DNA from: G965229615 sp965229615
Lineage (GTDB): Bacteria; Pseudomonadota; Alphaproteobacteria; Rickettsiales; Midichloriaceae
Length of the DNA: 64,000 bases
Assembly (NCBI GenBank): GCA_965229615.1
Contig: OZ245890.1
Location: 992,001 to 1,056,000, forward strand
Direction: 5' to 3'
A program made the translations under genes and the position numbers. Shown piece after piece: positions 26,345-34,780 of this stretch. Below the pieces are notes generated by a model that had not been told where the DNA came from, searched no databases, and saw only the letters and a list, made by a program, of their open reading frames with translations. Numbering within the stretch: position 1 is the first letter of the stretch; the number at the start of each line of letters is the position of its first letter.

Positions 26345-26663
26345 CGCTTTTCTCATTTATTTTTTGAGGGAGACGAACCCTTTGGGGTAAATTTTCATCT
26401 TCAAGCCTTCGCCCAAGCAAATCATGCATACTATCGACTAAATCGCTCAGGCGCTTTTCCATCCCCAGAACAAAGAGTACTGCGCCGTAACTACCCATAA
26501 AGGTAGTTGGATCTCCCTTTTCAATTTTTCCAATAGTGGACCTTGATAAGCCAGCGCGCTGAGCCATAAGCTGGGTGGTGATACGCCTGCGACGCCTTGC
26601 ATCATTGATATCCTGCCCTAATTTTCGCAAAGCGCTTATTACAGGAATGGGTAAATTTGTCAT
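26334..26663 (-). CDS. HipB-like XRE-family regulator
   Basis: The 109-residue product has a helix-turn-helix at about residues 13-65: LGQDINDARRRRRITTQLMA, then RAGLSRSTIGKIEKGDP. This is the type found upstream of HipA kinases, where it serves as antitoxin and operator-binding repressor. Here the toxin partner is only a relic, so it is a solitary regulator. A perfect 8-base inverted repeat lies 21 bases before its start and is the likely operator. Confidence 0.85.
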   Translation of the reverse strand: MTNLPIPVISALRKLGQDINDARRRRRITTQLMAQRAGLSRSTIGKIEKGDPTTFMGSYGAVLFVLGMEKRLSDLVDSMHDLLGRRLEDENLPQRVRLPQKINEKSDEQ

Positions 26664-26683
26664 AGTCTTCTCTTAAGTGTTTT

Positions 26684-26703
26684 ATAGCAGTCACAACTGC
26701 TAT
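26684..26703. promoter_or_regulatory. Perfect palindrome, likely operator of the HipB-like gene
   Basis: ATAGCAGT (26684-26691), CACA, ACTGCTAT (26696-26703) form a perfect 8-base inverted repeat just upstream of the regulator start, where HipB-type proteins bind their own promoter. Binding is inference. Confidence 0.55.
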
Positions 26704-26956
26704 TAATGACTAGCGTAGCAAACATTAAGCTTAAAGTCAAGCCTTAGCATTTTAAAGACTCTTATAACAATCCTTATATCAGATACAGTCTGATGTAAGC
26801 GACTTTAAGTGAAATTATCGTATTAGGGCTGATTATCACAAAAAATAATCTTTCTGTGCATTATGAAGCAATTCAGGTTCGTAGTTTACTAAAAGGGTTT
26901 ATTGTGATATAATGTGTACATTGAGTTTAAATTTGTAATGAAAGTATAGGTAGTTC

Positions 26957-27325
26957 ATGATGAATCGTTTGTCTATTGGCTCTTTAGTTGTCTTGAGCCT
27001 TGCTTCTTCTGCACATGCCGCTTCTAATGATCAAAAGAAAATACAAGATACCCAAGCAGCGGCTAGATATTTTGAAGATAAACTAAATTTTACAGCTGTG
27101 CATGGAACTGTGAAAAAAGTTTCTGAAGGCAAAGCTGAAGGAGTGATCATAGATTTAAGAAAAAAAGAGCATTTCGACAAAGGGCATATCCCTGGAGCTA
27201 TTAACATACCATTTGATAAGTTTGATGGATTTGAAGGCGTGCAAACTGAATTTCCAGGCCTGTCTAAAGATAAAATCAATTACCTTTATTGCTATGAACT
27301 TCTTTGCAATTTATCTCGCGGTTAA
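26957..27325 (+). pseudogene. Truncated periplasmic rhodanese-like protein
   Basis: The 122-residue frame has a signal peptide (SIGSLVVLSLASSAHA) and the rhodanese core GVIIDLRKKEHFDKGHIPGA, INIPFDKFDG, and YLYCYELLCNLS at the active-site loop. It then ends two residues later (RG, stop), short of the C-terminal helix that completes the fold. The junction near 27318 is shared with a convergent transporter fragment that is also cut. Loss of the C-terminus probably inactivates it. Confidence 0.7.
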
Positions 27326-27613
27326 GATTCTTATGCAAACAGCTATGGTTGATAGGTTCTTAATAAAAAGTGCCGTAACAATAATTGTCACAATCCCAAA
27401 TGTTGACAAATAGGCTGTAATGTGCTGTGTATTCAACAATGCAGATAAGTTGTTTTTATAAGCAGCAGAGAATAAATAAGACGGCATAATGATCTTAAAT
27501 AGTAGCAATTCAAAACCATCTATTTGTGTTTTGCTAAACAGTTCTTTTTTATAACAAAATACACCAAGTAGTATGACAATAAAAATTGTTATTAATGAGG
27601 TGAATAAGGTCAT
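27311..27613 (-). pseudogene. N-terminal fragment of an AEC-family transporter
   Basis: The 100-residue frame reads like the start of an auxin-efflux-carrier-type transporter: LLGVFCYKKELFSKTQIDGF, then IIMPSYLFSAAYK and two further hydrophobic segments. Family members have about 300 residues and ten segments; this one ends at ILTAR where it collides with the rhodanese relic. It is a broken gene. Confidence 0.65.
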
Positions 27614-27634
27614 ACCACCTCATCAATAATTCTT

Positions 27635-27696
27635 TTCTGCGAGCTGTAATAATTTTGTTCCAATCCCTTTACCTTGGTGCTCTGGATACACAAATA
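27635..27696. repeat. 62-bp direct repeat, copy 2 (isolated)
   Basis: Identical to 23477-23538 but without the flanking GNAT coding sequence on either side. It is a stranded gene fragment, showing that this part of the island was built or rearranged by recombination. Confidence 0.95.
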
Positions 27697-27744
27697 TCGT
27701 ATTTTATACATAGAAATGTACCATATTTTGAATAGTAGGAGTAA

Positions 27745-28326
27745 TCAGCAATCGTTGCATGTAATAATCTTAGGCACAAAATATTTGATCAACAAATGGT
27801 GTAGCTTACCGGCACCGCTACAATCTCCACCCATTACAAAGTCAGCAATATGCTCAAAACCTGCCTTCATGTAGACATGTTTTGCTCTGGGGTTGTCACT
27901 TGCTGGGTCAATTAAAAATGTATCTGCCTTTTTATCAAATGAATCTCTGAAAAAATCAATGAACTTAATTAAAGTTTTGGTGCCATATCCTTTTCCAAAA
28001 TAATTTTTATCCCCGATCATGTAATCGAGACCGTAGGTATGTCCTGTTTTAGATAAGTGTGATAGTTTTAATTCACCAATATCATCCTTGATTGTCTCGC
28101 AGATTGTCATCAACATTGCGAACGGATGACCGTCATAACTTGCTATCCAATAAACATACTTGCCGTCACAATAATTTGATGGTTTTTTTCTACCGTCCAT
28201 AAAAATTAAGATGTCATCTTTATGCCCCTGAGTGTTGTCCCAATATTCCTGAATAAAAGGTTCTGAAAGCCAACTAAAGATAATATCAAGATGGCTGCTG
28301 TTGGTTTTCTCAAAGTGAATATTCAT
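27745..28326 (-). CDS. GNAT acetyltransferase (AAC(6')-like)
   Basis: The 193-residue product resembles the GNAT group that includes AAC(6') enzymes and siderophore acetyltransferases: FSWLSEPFIQEYWDN near the start, YWIASYDGHPFAMLM, LDYMIGDKNYFGKGYGTKTL with the acetyl-CoA loop, and DNPRAKHVYMKAGFEHI. This branch is often annotated as aminoglycoside acetyltransferase, but the substrate cannot be told. The gene is intact; a short frame ending VGIPLGLSFAKFDLTAEKAM lies just upstream (28346-28440) and may be another relic. Confidence 0.85.
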   Translation of the reverse strand: MNIHFEKTNSSHLDIIFSWLSEPFIQEYWDNTQGHKDDILIFMDGRKKPSNYCDGKYVYWIASYDGHPFAMLMTICETIKDDIGELKLSHLSKTGHTYGLDYMIGDKNYFGKGYGTKTLIKFIDFFRDSFDKKADTFLIDPASDNPRAKHVYMKAGFEHIADFVMGGDCSGAGKLHHLLIKYFVPKIITCNDC

Positions 28327-28471
28327 ACTTTTTTCCTCAAATTACACTTTCTGTATCATGCCATTCATCATAGCTTTTTCAGCTGTTAAATCAAACTTTG
28401 CAAAACTTAAACCTAGCGGTATGCCAACTCCTAAAGTTTGAGGCACAATTGAAAGTTCTCTCTAAAAAACC

Positions 28472-28561
28472 TGGCGGAGAGAGAGGGATTCGAACCCTCG
28501 ATACAGTCACCTGTATACCTCCTTAGCAGGGAGGCGCCTTCGACCACTCGGCCATCTCTCC
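28472..28561 (-). tRNA. tRNA-Ser (GCU)
   Basis: The reverse complement folds as a class II tRNA. The acceptor stem is GGAGAGA/TCTCTCC, the anticodon stem CTCCC with anticodon GCT, followed by a long variable arm and TTCGAATC in the T-loop. Discriminator G and an encoded CCA follow. It reads AGC/AGU codons. It marks the right edge of the accessory island. Confidence 0.95.
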
Positions 28562-28568
28562 ATATGAA

Positions 28569-28643
28569 TGGTGCCGCTGGCAAGAATCGAACCTGCGACC
28601 TCTTCATTACCAATGAAGTGCACTACCACTGTGCTACAGCGGC
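28569..28643 (-). tRNA. tRNA-Thr (GGU)
   Basis: The reverse complement has acceptor GCCGCTG/CAGCGGC, anticodon arm CTTCA-TTGGTAA-TGAAG with anticodon GGT, T-loop TTCGATTC, discriminator A and encoded CCA. It is 7 bases upstream of tRNA-Ser on the same strand, so the two are probably one transcript. Confidence 0.95.
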
Positions 28644-28665
28644 CTTTTCAACAACACCTACACCC

Positions 28666-28696
28666 ATTATATAATTTATATGTGTGTAACTTGCAA
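28666..28696 (-). promoter_or_regulatory. Candidate promoter of the tRNA-Thr/tRNA-Ser unit
   Basis: On the minus strand TTGCAA (28691-28696) is followed after 17-19 bases by overlapping TATATA/TATAAT (28666-28673), about 22 bases before the tRNA-Thr 5' end. Position and sequence suit a sigma-70 promoter. Confidence 0.45.
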
Positions 28697-28765
28697 CCGT
28701 TTTCATATCTTTTCGTTATATCATGAAAAAATTAGTTGATGTTACATATTCATATTACCATACCT

Positions 28766-29416
28766 TCACAAGTTTCCACATAAGAATTTTTGCCATAAAC
28801 TCTCAACATCATCTGATCTGAGATGTTGCAAATTGCGTTTTAATGTTTCAGTATCCCAATTCCACCATTTTATCTGTAAAAGCTTTTCTATATCAGAATC
28901 AATAAACCTCTTTTTTATGAGTTTTGCAGGATTGCCGCCCCAAATTTCATATGCTCCAACTTTCCTTGTAACAACAGCTCTTGCAGCAACAACTGCACCA
29001 TCTGCAATTTCTACTCCTGGCATTATCATTGCCTCTGCACCAATCCATACATCATTACCAATGATAGTGTTACCCTTCGTTTTATGTGCCTTTGGTGGAG
29101 TTTTAATATATCCATCAAAATCATCATCAAAAGAATCCAATGAATAGGTTGTAATCCAATTGTAATTGTGACCATGATTTCCGCCCATCATAAATTTAGC
29201 ACCACTCGCAATGGAACAGAAATTTCCGATGATGAGTTGATCAGTTTCATGGGGTAGCATATGATCATCCAATTTATCCAAATACATTACACAATCCTCA
29301 AATGACTTTCCATAATAATAGCCAGCATAGTATGAGTGATCACCAGCTATAATATGCTTGCATTTTATATGATCTTTTATTGTGATTGATTTTCGATAAT
29401 TGGAAAAAAGTGACAT
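28766..29416 (-). CDS. CatB/Vat-type xenobiotic acetyltransferase
   Basis: The 216-residue product belongs to the left-handed beta-helix acyltransferases. Features are IIAGDHSYYAGYY near residue 24, FCSIASGAKFMMGGNHGH with the catalytic His, then hexapeptide turns (NTIIGNDVWIGAEAMIMPGV, VVAARAVVTRKV), and YEIWGGNPAKLIKKRF. The group includes CatB chloramphenicol and Vat streptogramin acetyltransferases; many chromosomal relatives have unknown substrates. The ATG at 29416 is chosen because any earlier start would run through tRNA-Arg, which ends 14 bases away on the same strand. Confidence 0.88.
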   Translation of the reverse strand: MSLFSNYRKSITIKDHIKCKHIIAGDHSYYAGYYYGKSFEDCVMYLDKLDDHMLPHETDQLIIGNFCSIASGAKFMMGGNHGHNYNWITTYSLDSFDDDFDGYIKTPPKAHKTKGNTIIGNDVWIGAEAMIMPGVEIADGAVVAARAVVTRKVGAYEIWGGNPAKLIKKRFIDSDIEKLLQIKWWNWDTETLKRNLQHLRSDDVESLWQKFLCGNL

Positions 29417-29429
29417 ACATTGATGATAT

Positions 29430-29505
29430 TGGTGCACCTGATAGGGATCGAACCTACAGCCTTTGCCTTCGGAGGGCAACGCTCTATCCGTTGAGCTACA
29501 GGTGC
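29430..29505 (-). tRNA. tRNA-Arg (CCG)
   Basis: The reverse complement has acceptor GCACCTG/CAGGTGC, anticodon arm TTGCC-CTCCGAA-GGCAA with anticodon CCG, T-loop TTCGATCC, discriminator A and encoded CCA. It lies just upstream of the CatB-like gene. Confidence 0.94.
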
Positions 29506-29639
29506 TAATTCTGAAAATGTTTATATAGTATTTTTGTAATCTATTCCAATCAAAATATCATGTAAAGATTGATTTGCAAATGAATTATAAGTCGTTGCAG
29601 CTGAGTACAACGATATTGAGTATATTGGCTGTTTATATA

Positions 29640-29945
29640 TCATTTTTGAGACAATGTTGCTCTTATTACCCTGTCAGCTTTCATTTGCACATATGATGGT
29701 TCCATGCCAGCTAACATGCATGTTTCAATGAATTCATCAGTTTCTTTTTTACATAACCATTTTGTAGCTCTTTTTTTGTGAGTCATCGCCCTTTTATTAG
29801 AAGAGTTGCTTGATGCATCAACGAGAGCTTGCATTATAACAGCCCTCCATAATCCTTGCACTTTACTTGCTTGTATAACATCATATGTAAGTTTATCAAT
29901 ATTTTTACACGATAAAGTTTGTACTTCGCAATTTTTAGTTGTCAT
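29640..29945 (-). CDS. Small conserved-looking hypothetical protein
   Basis: The 101-residue product is basic and mostly helical, with no signal peptide or membrane segment. WRAVIMQALVDASSNSSNK and WLCKKETDEFIETCMLAGM look like conserved helices, and MEPSYVQMKADRVI forms a C-terminal helix. I recall similar small proteins in other Rickettsiales but cannot give a function. It starts at an ATG and is flanked by non-coding DNA on both sides (134 and 195 bases). Confidence 0.6.
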   Translation of the reverse strand: MTTKNCEVQTLSCKNIDKLTYDVIQASKVQGLWRAVIMQALVDASSNSSNKRAMTHKKRATKWLCKKETDEFIETCMLAGMEPSYVQMKADRVIRATLSQK

Positions 29946-30140
29946 AGCTCTTAGCTGTATGTATTTAAGATTGAGTGAGTTATTTTCAGATGATTACATC
30001 GTATAAATACAATATACACACAAAATGCTGCTAGTCTCAAGTACTATAAAAATAAAAGTTTTATTGCAAAATACTGGTTTTACTGCTAAAATTTCTAAGT
30101 GTAGTTCCTTAAAATGCAAATTACAAGATATAGTAATATA

Positions 30141-30902
30141 CTATTGATCATTAGAGATTTTTTTAGTGTACTTTAGCAGCAACTTATTTGCCACTGGAAT
30201 GATCTGTTGCGGTATCATGCTTGCAAGCGAGAACTCACCATATCTAATACGAATTAGCCTACTAACTGTTGCACCAAAATATTCAAAAATATGTCGTATT
30301 TCTCTATTTTTGCCCTCAGATAATGTTACTTTAAACCATTGGTTGAATTTAGCTTTAGTTATATTGTGTTGTTGGTCATCTGGTTGTACTATCACACTTC
30401 TATATTGGATACCATCTATATTTAAACTATTTCTAGCTTGTATCATTTGTTTATCATTAATTTTTGCTCCAAATATCTTGCATCGATACACACGCTTGAT
30501 ATTGTGCTGTGGCAGTTCAAAAAAACGTGATAACCTACCATTGTTAGTTAACAATATCAACCCCTCTGTGTTGTAGTCTAAGCGCCCAACGGTCAAGATG
30601 TTTTGCATGTCATATGGTAATAATGAAAATATTGTTGTTCTGCTGTATGAATCTTTCCTAGAGGTTATTACTCCACGTGGTTTATAATATAACCATAATT
30701 TTGTTTGTTGCATGGTAAAATCATTTGACAGCCATGTTGAGATGTTGACACCATTGACATGTATAACATCACCTGTCGTGACAAATGTGAGTATGCTTCT
30801 AACAATCTGATTATTTACATTCACCTTACCATCAAGTATTAATTGCTCAGCTTGTCTTCTGGACGCTTGTCCACTGATTGCTATAAGTTTCGCTAGTCGC
30901 AT
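30141..30902 (-). CDS. rRNA pseudouridine synthase (RluB/RsuA family)
   Basis: The 253-residue enzyme has an N-terminal S4 RNA-binding domain (RLAKLIAISGQASRRQAEQL) and the RsuA/RluB catalytic core. The latter has PRGVITSRKD, the catalytic Asp in GRLDYNTEGLILLTNNG, and the late GKNREIRHIFEYFG motif. RluB modifies 23S rRNA helix 89 and RsuA modifies 16S; the length and S4 domain favour RluB, but this is not certain. It is divergent from tgt with 24 bases between the starts. Confidence 0.88.
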   Translation of the reverse strand: MRLAKLIAISGQASRRQAEQLILDGKVNVNNQIVRSILTFVTTGDVIHVNGVNISTWLSNDFTMQQTKLWLYYKPRGVITSRKDSYSRTTIFSLLPYDMQNILTVGRLDYNTEGLILLTNNGRLSRFFELPQHNIKRVYRCKIFGAKINDKQMIQARNSLNIDGIQYRSVIVQPDDQQHNITKAKFNQWFKVTLSEGKNREIRHIFEYFGATVSRLIRIRYGEFSLASMIPQQIIPVANKLLLKYTKKISNDQ

Positions 30903-30926
30903 TGTTTCACTATTAAGTTATTTGTT

Positions 30927-32057
30927 ATGCAGCAAAATATACAGGATTTCTCGTTTTTGATACACCATAAATATGGCAGAGCCCGTAATGGAACCATGAG
31001 AACAGCACATGGTGATATAGAAACACCCTGCTTCATGCCCGTTGGCACAGCATCAACTGTTAAGGCGATGACAAACACTGATTTGCGTGATGTTGGTGCA
31101 CAGATAATTCTTGGTAACACATATCATCTTATGTTAAAACCATCAGCTGAGAGAATAGAGAAATTAGGTGGCCTGCATAATTTTATGCATTGGCACAAAC
31201 CAATTCTTACTGATTCTGGAGGCTTTCAAGTGATGTCACTAGCAAAACTTCGTAAAATTACTGAAAATGGTGTCACATTTAGATCCCATATAGATGGCAG
31301 CTCACATACTTTGACACCAGAGCGATCAATGGAAATACAACATATGTTAGGTAGCGACATTACAATGTGTTTTGATGAGTGTGTGCAATACCCTACAACT
31401 TATGATAATGCATTGCGTGCAATGGAGTTATCATTAAGATGGGCAGAAAGATCAAAGGCAGCATATATAAGAAGAGCTGGATATGGGTTATTTGGTATAG
31501 TACAAGGTGGTGTGCATGAGGGTTTACGTTTGCAGTCTGTAAAATCAATGTCACAGATGTATTTCGATGGATATGCAATGGGTGGATTGGCAGTTGGAGA
31601 AGGACAAGAAATGATGTTTAGGGTGTTAGATTATGCAGTTGAAGAATTGCCATCGAACAAACCTAGGTATCTTATGGGGGTAGGAAAACCAAGTGATATT
31701 TTAGGTGCTGTAATGCGAGGAATTGATATGTTTGATTGTGTACTGCCAACAAGATCAGGACGCAATGGACAGGCCTTTGTGCGTGGTGGTACAATCAACA
31801 TAAAAAATGCTAAATATGCTGACAATAGTATGCCACTTGATAGTAAATGCAAATGCTATACTTGTACAAACCATACAAGGGCTTATCTACATCATCTTGT
31901 TAGATCAAGAGAAATACTAGGATCAATGCTCATGACAAGGCATAATCTTTTTTACTACCATGATTTGATGTGTGCGATCAGGAGTGATATTATAGCCGGT
32001 GCTTTATGTGAGGGTAGTAATGCTCATGCGATGGTATTTGGCAACAACGTTAGCTGA
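30927..32057 (+). CDS. tgt: tRNA-guanine transglycosylase
   Basis: Tgt swaps guanine 34 for the queuosine precursor in tRNAs with GUN anticodons. The 376-residue protein has family length. It shows MPVGTASTVKAMT, ILGNTYHLMLKP, DSGGFQVMSLAKL, a catalytic-region VLPTRSGRNGQAF, and the zinc site CKCYTC plus a distal His in RAYLHHL. The gene is intact. Queuosine genes other than tgt are not in the window; Rickettsiales may salvage precursors from the host. Confidence 0.95.
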   Translation: MQQNIQDFSFLIHHKYGRARNGTMRTAHGDIETPCFMPVGTASTVKAMTNTDLRDVGAQIILGNTYHLMLKPSAERIEKLGGLHNFMHWHKPILTDSGGFQVMSLAKLRKITENGVTFRSHIDGSSHTLTPERSMEIQHMLGSDITMCFDECVQYPTTYDNALRAMELSLRWAERSKAAYIRRAGYGLFGIVQGGVHEGLRLQSVKSMSQMYFDGYAMGGLAVGEGQEMMFRVLDYAVEELPSNKPRYLMGVGKPSDILGAVMRGIDMFDCVLPTRSGRNGQAFVRGGTINIKNAKYADNSMPLDSKCKCYTCTNHTRAYLHHLVRSREILGSMLMTRHNLFYYHDLMCAIRSDIIAGALCEGSNAHAMVFGNNVS

Positions 32058-32206
32058 GACCGTAGTTATAGTCACTCAACTACAAGTATGTATATATCAT
32101 ACTACTTATTTACTAATATATCAGTAGCTCTGCCTAATATACATTATAAAATCCTGTTCATAATATATATTACTATTGAGTGCTGAATTAATTTCTTCAT
32201 CAATCA

Positions 32207-32234
32207 CTTGAAATCAACGAATCTGTGCATACAT
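32207..32234 (+). promoter_or_regulatory. Candidate heat-shock (RpoH-type) promoter of htpG
   Basis: CTTGAA at 32207-32212 and CATACAT at 32228-32234 precede the htpG ATG by 36 bases. The spacing and the decamer CTTGAAATCA are the same as upstream of grpE. Confidence 0.42.
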
Positions 32235-32270
32235 ATAGTGTATACATTAGCAACAAAAATATTCTGATAT

Positions 32271-34199
32271 ATGACAACAACATCAACAATGGATACAGAT
32301 CATAAACCACAACATAGACAGTGTCAGTTTAATGCTGCTGTTGGTAGAGTCCTACAGCTTATGATTCATTCAATCTATACGAATAAGGATATTTTTCTGC
32401 GCGAGCTAATATCAAATGCATCAGATGCTTGTGATAAACTAAGATATGTTGCGATAGAAAAACCAGAGTTGCTAGGTGATGATAAGTTGAGCATCAGCAT
32501 CACAATAGATGAATCAGCACAAAAGATTATTATAGCAGATAATGGAATAGGTATGAGTCAGCAAGAACTCATAGAAAATCTTGGCACTATAGCAAGTTCT
32601 GGTACTCAGAAATTCCTTGAAGCTATTGGTGATGGTAAGACTAAGGCATTAGAGGACATCAAAATGATAGGGCAATTTGGGGTTGGTTTTTACTCAGGAT
32701 TCATAGTATCAGATAAAATAACGGTATATTCGACCAAAGCAGGAGAAAATAAAACGCATGTGTGGGAATCGACAGGACAAGATCATTTCGATATATGCGT
32801 ACATGATGTTGTACTACCAAGAGGCACTAGAATTGAATTACATTTGAAACCATCAGAGGTTGAATTTCTTGATAAGTATCGTTTACAACATATTATTAGA
32901 ACCTACTCAGATCATCTGATTGTGCCAGTTGAGATGATTGATAATGAGGGAAAGAGTGAAATAGTGAACAAGGGCACAGCACTATGGCTACGTCCCAAAT
33001 CAGAAATATCTGATAAGGAATACAGAGAGTTTTATAAGCATATATCATATGCTCCAGACGATCCATGGATGACATTACACAATAAAATAGAAGGTAATAT
33101 CGAATATATCAGTTTGCTATACATTCCAGGACATAAACCATACGATCTATTTCATCCTGATAGGAAAACAAGAGTGAAGCTTTATATCAAAAGGGTTTTC
33201 ATAACGGAAGATGCAGCAAATCTTATACCATCATATTTAAGGTTCATTAGGGGTATAGTTGACTCAGAAGATTTACCACTCAATATTAGTAGGGAGACAC
33301 TTCAAAGTAATGCTCTTGTACACAAAATCCGTGGCTCAATTGTCAAGAAAATCCTCATTGAGTTGAAAAAGAAAGCCGAGCAAGAACCAGATGAATTTGC
33401 AAAATTTTGGATAAACTTTGGTGAAGTGATGAAGGAAGGGTTATGTGAACATGGACTTGGTGAGAAGGAAGAGTTGTTGGAAGTGTGTAGGTTCTATTCA
33501 ACGAAATCAGGAGATGCATTGGTGAGTCTCGATCAATATATAGATAGAATGGTTGAAGGACAGGATGATATATTTTTCATTACTGGAGATAATCTTGAAA
33601 CACTCAGGACAAACCCACAGCTTGAAGGTTTTCTAAAGCGTGATATAGAGGTCTTGCTGCTGAAAGACGGTGTTGATGACTTCTGGGTGAATGTCATCAA
33701 TGCATATAAGAATAAATCATTGAAATCTGTTAACAGAGCTGGTATAGATCTCGATCAAATTAAAAAACTAGATAACGAAGAAACTATCACTGATGATATG
33801 AAATCCAATGATGTAGATGATACATCTGGATCATTAGTAGAGTATATCAAGTCAGTATTAGGGGGACGTGTGAAAGATGTGCGTGTATCATCGAAATTAG
33901 TTGGCAGCCCAGCATGTCTTGTGTTACCAGAAGGCGCTATGAATGTGCGTATGGAGAGACTTTTGATAGAACAGAAACAGCTCAATAAAAAAACCAGTAA
34001 GATTTTAGAAATCAATCCTAAGCATAAGTTGATGCAAATTATTTATGGAAAAATTACACATAATTGTACTGATGCAAACACAGCTGATCTTGTTGATGTA
34101 ATTTTCAATCAAGCTTGTTTAACAGAAGGAGAAATAATAGATAATCCTTGCGAATTTGTTTCAAAAGTTAATACTCTATTGAGCAAAGCTTCCATATAG
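32271..34199 (+). CDS. htpG: Hsp90 chaperone HtpG
   Basis: The 642-residue protein has all three Hsp90 domains. The N-terminal GHKL ATPase shows LRELISNASDACDKLRY, IADNGIGMSQQELIENLGTI and GQFGVGFYSGF. The middle domain has FIRGIVDSEDLPLNISRETL with the catalytic Arg. A C-terminal dimerisation domain follows. A short polar N-terminal extension (about 15 residues) precedes the first conserved helix. It stands alone, with a candidate heat-shock promoter and a hairpin at its stop codon. Confidence 0.96.
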   Translation: MTTTSTMDTDHKPQHRQCQFNAAVGRVLQLMIHSIYTNKDIFLRELISNASDACDKLRYVAIEKPELLGDDKLSISITIDESAQKIIIADNGIGMSQQELIENLGTIASSGTQKFLEAIGDGKTKALEDIKMIGQFGVGFYSGFIVSDKITVYSTKAGENKTHVWESTGQDHFDICVHDVVLPRGTRIELHLKPSEVEFLDKYRLQHIIRTYSDHLIVPVEMIDNEGKSEIVNKGTALWLRPKSEISDKEYREFYKHISYAPDDPWMTLHNKIEGNIEYISLLYIPGHKPYDLFHPDRKTRVKLYIKRVFITEDAANLIPSYLRFIRGIVDSEDLPLNISRETLQSNALVHKIRGSIVKKILIELKKKAEQEPDEFAKFWINFGEVMKEGLCEHGLGEKEELLEVCRFYSTKSGDALVSLDQYIDRMVEGQDDIFFITGDNLETLRTNPQLEGFLKRDIEVLLLKDGVDDFWVNVINAYKNKSLKSVNRAGIDLDQIKKLDNEETITDDMKSNDVDDTSGSLVEYIKSVLGGRVKDVRVSSKLVGSPACLVLPEGAMNVRMERLLIEQKQLNKKTSKILEINPKHKLMQIIYGKITHNCTDANTADLVDVIFNQACLTEGEIIDNPCEFVSKVNTLLSKASI

Positions 34200-34226
34200 C
34201 TGGTTGGAAGGAAGTGCAGCTATGGA
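34191..34226 (+). terminator. Hairpin overlapping the htpG stop codon
   Basis: TCCA plus TAGCTG (34191-34202, with a TA bulge) pair with CAGCTA plus TGGA (34217-34226) around a 14-base loop; the stem includes the TAG stop. No T-run follows, so it may be a stabilising 3' end rather than an intrinsic terminator. Confidence 0.4.
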
Positions 34227-34326
34227 CGCGCCGAGATCCAGTGGTGTAATCATGGCAGAATTGAATGAAAACCAAAGATCTTGAGACATATGGGATCAAT
34301 TGTGTGAAATGCGCTGTGGATCCTTG

Positions 34327-34677
34327 TTATGATACTAGCTGACCAAATGGTCTAGTATCAAAAAATAGTTCGATTGTTATCATAAGTCCATTTTGAAGTG
34401 TGATGAGAGCGGCAGCACGAGCAGTTCCAATTGGTTGAGGGAAGTCAAAATTGTATATTGCTACCACTTGATTTTCGGAGGAGAATGTTGTGCGAAATTG
34501 TAAACTAATAAATGTTTCACATAATTCACCGAGTGCTTTAATTACATTGTCTTTACCATGTATTGTTGCAAATGGAGATATGAGTTCAATATTTTCATGT
34601 AAATGCTGTGCCATTTTTTGGATGTTTTTTTCACCCATTGCTGCATAATATGCTCTCACTATTTCTATGTTATTCAT
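34327..34677 (-). CDS. NTF2/SnoaL-like small protein
   Basis: Starting at the ATG at 34677, the 116-residue product begins NNIEIVRAYYAAMGEKNIQK. It continues with HLHENIELISPFATIHG and a run of beta-strands ending in a Phe-rich FFDTRPFG. This is the cone-shaped NTF2-like fold shared by SnoaL cyclases, ketosteroid isomerases and many proteins without known function. A longer frame upstream adds residues that do not fit the family. No function can be assigned. Confidence 0.7.
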   Translation of the reverse strand: MNNIEIVRAYYAAMGEKNIQKMAQHLHENIELISPFATIHGKDNVIKALGELCETFISLQFRTTFSSENQVVAIYNFDFPQPIGTARAAALITLQNGLMITIELFFDTRPFGQLVS

Positions 34678-34780
34678 TGCATTTGTTATAATTGTTAACT
34701 GGTGGACACACTCTGTGTATGAAGCAAATTGTACTTGTCCCACAATAGTATATCAATGCTTTTCTTCATTTATTTATCCA

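Noticed and set aside
34200..34326. GGAAGGAAGTGCAGC after htpG resembles the 4.5S SRP RNA apical loop.
   Set aside because: The 5' arm would lie inside htpG coding sequence and the flanking stem does not match SRP RNA; the segment is explained by the hairpin at the stop codon.
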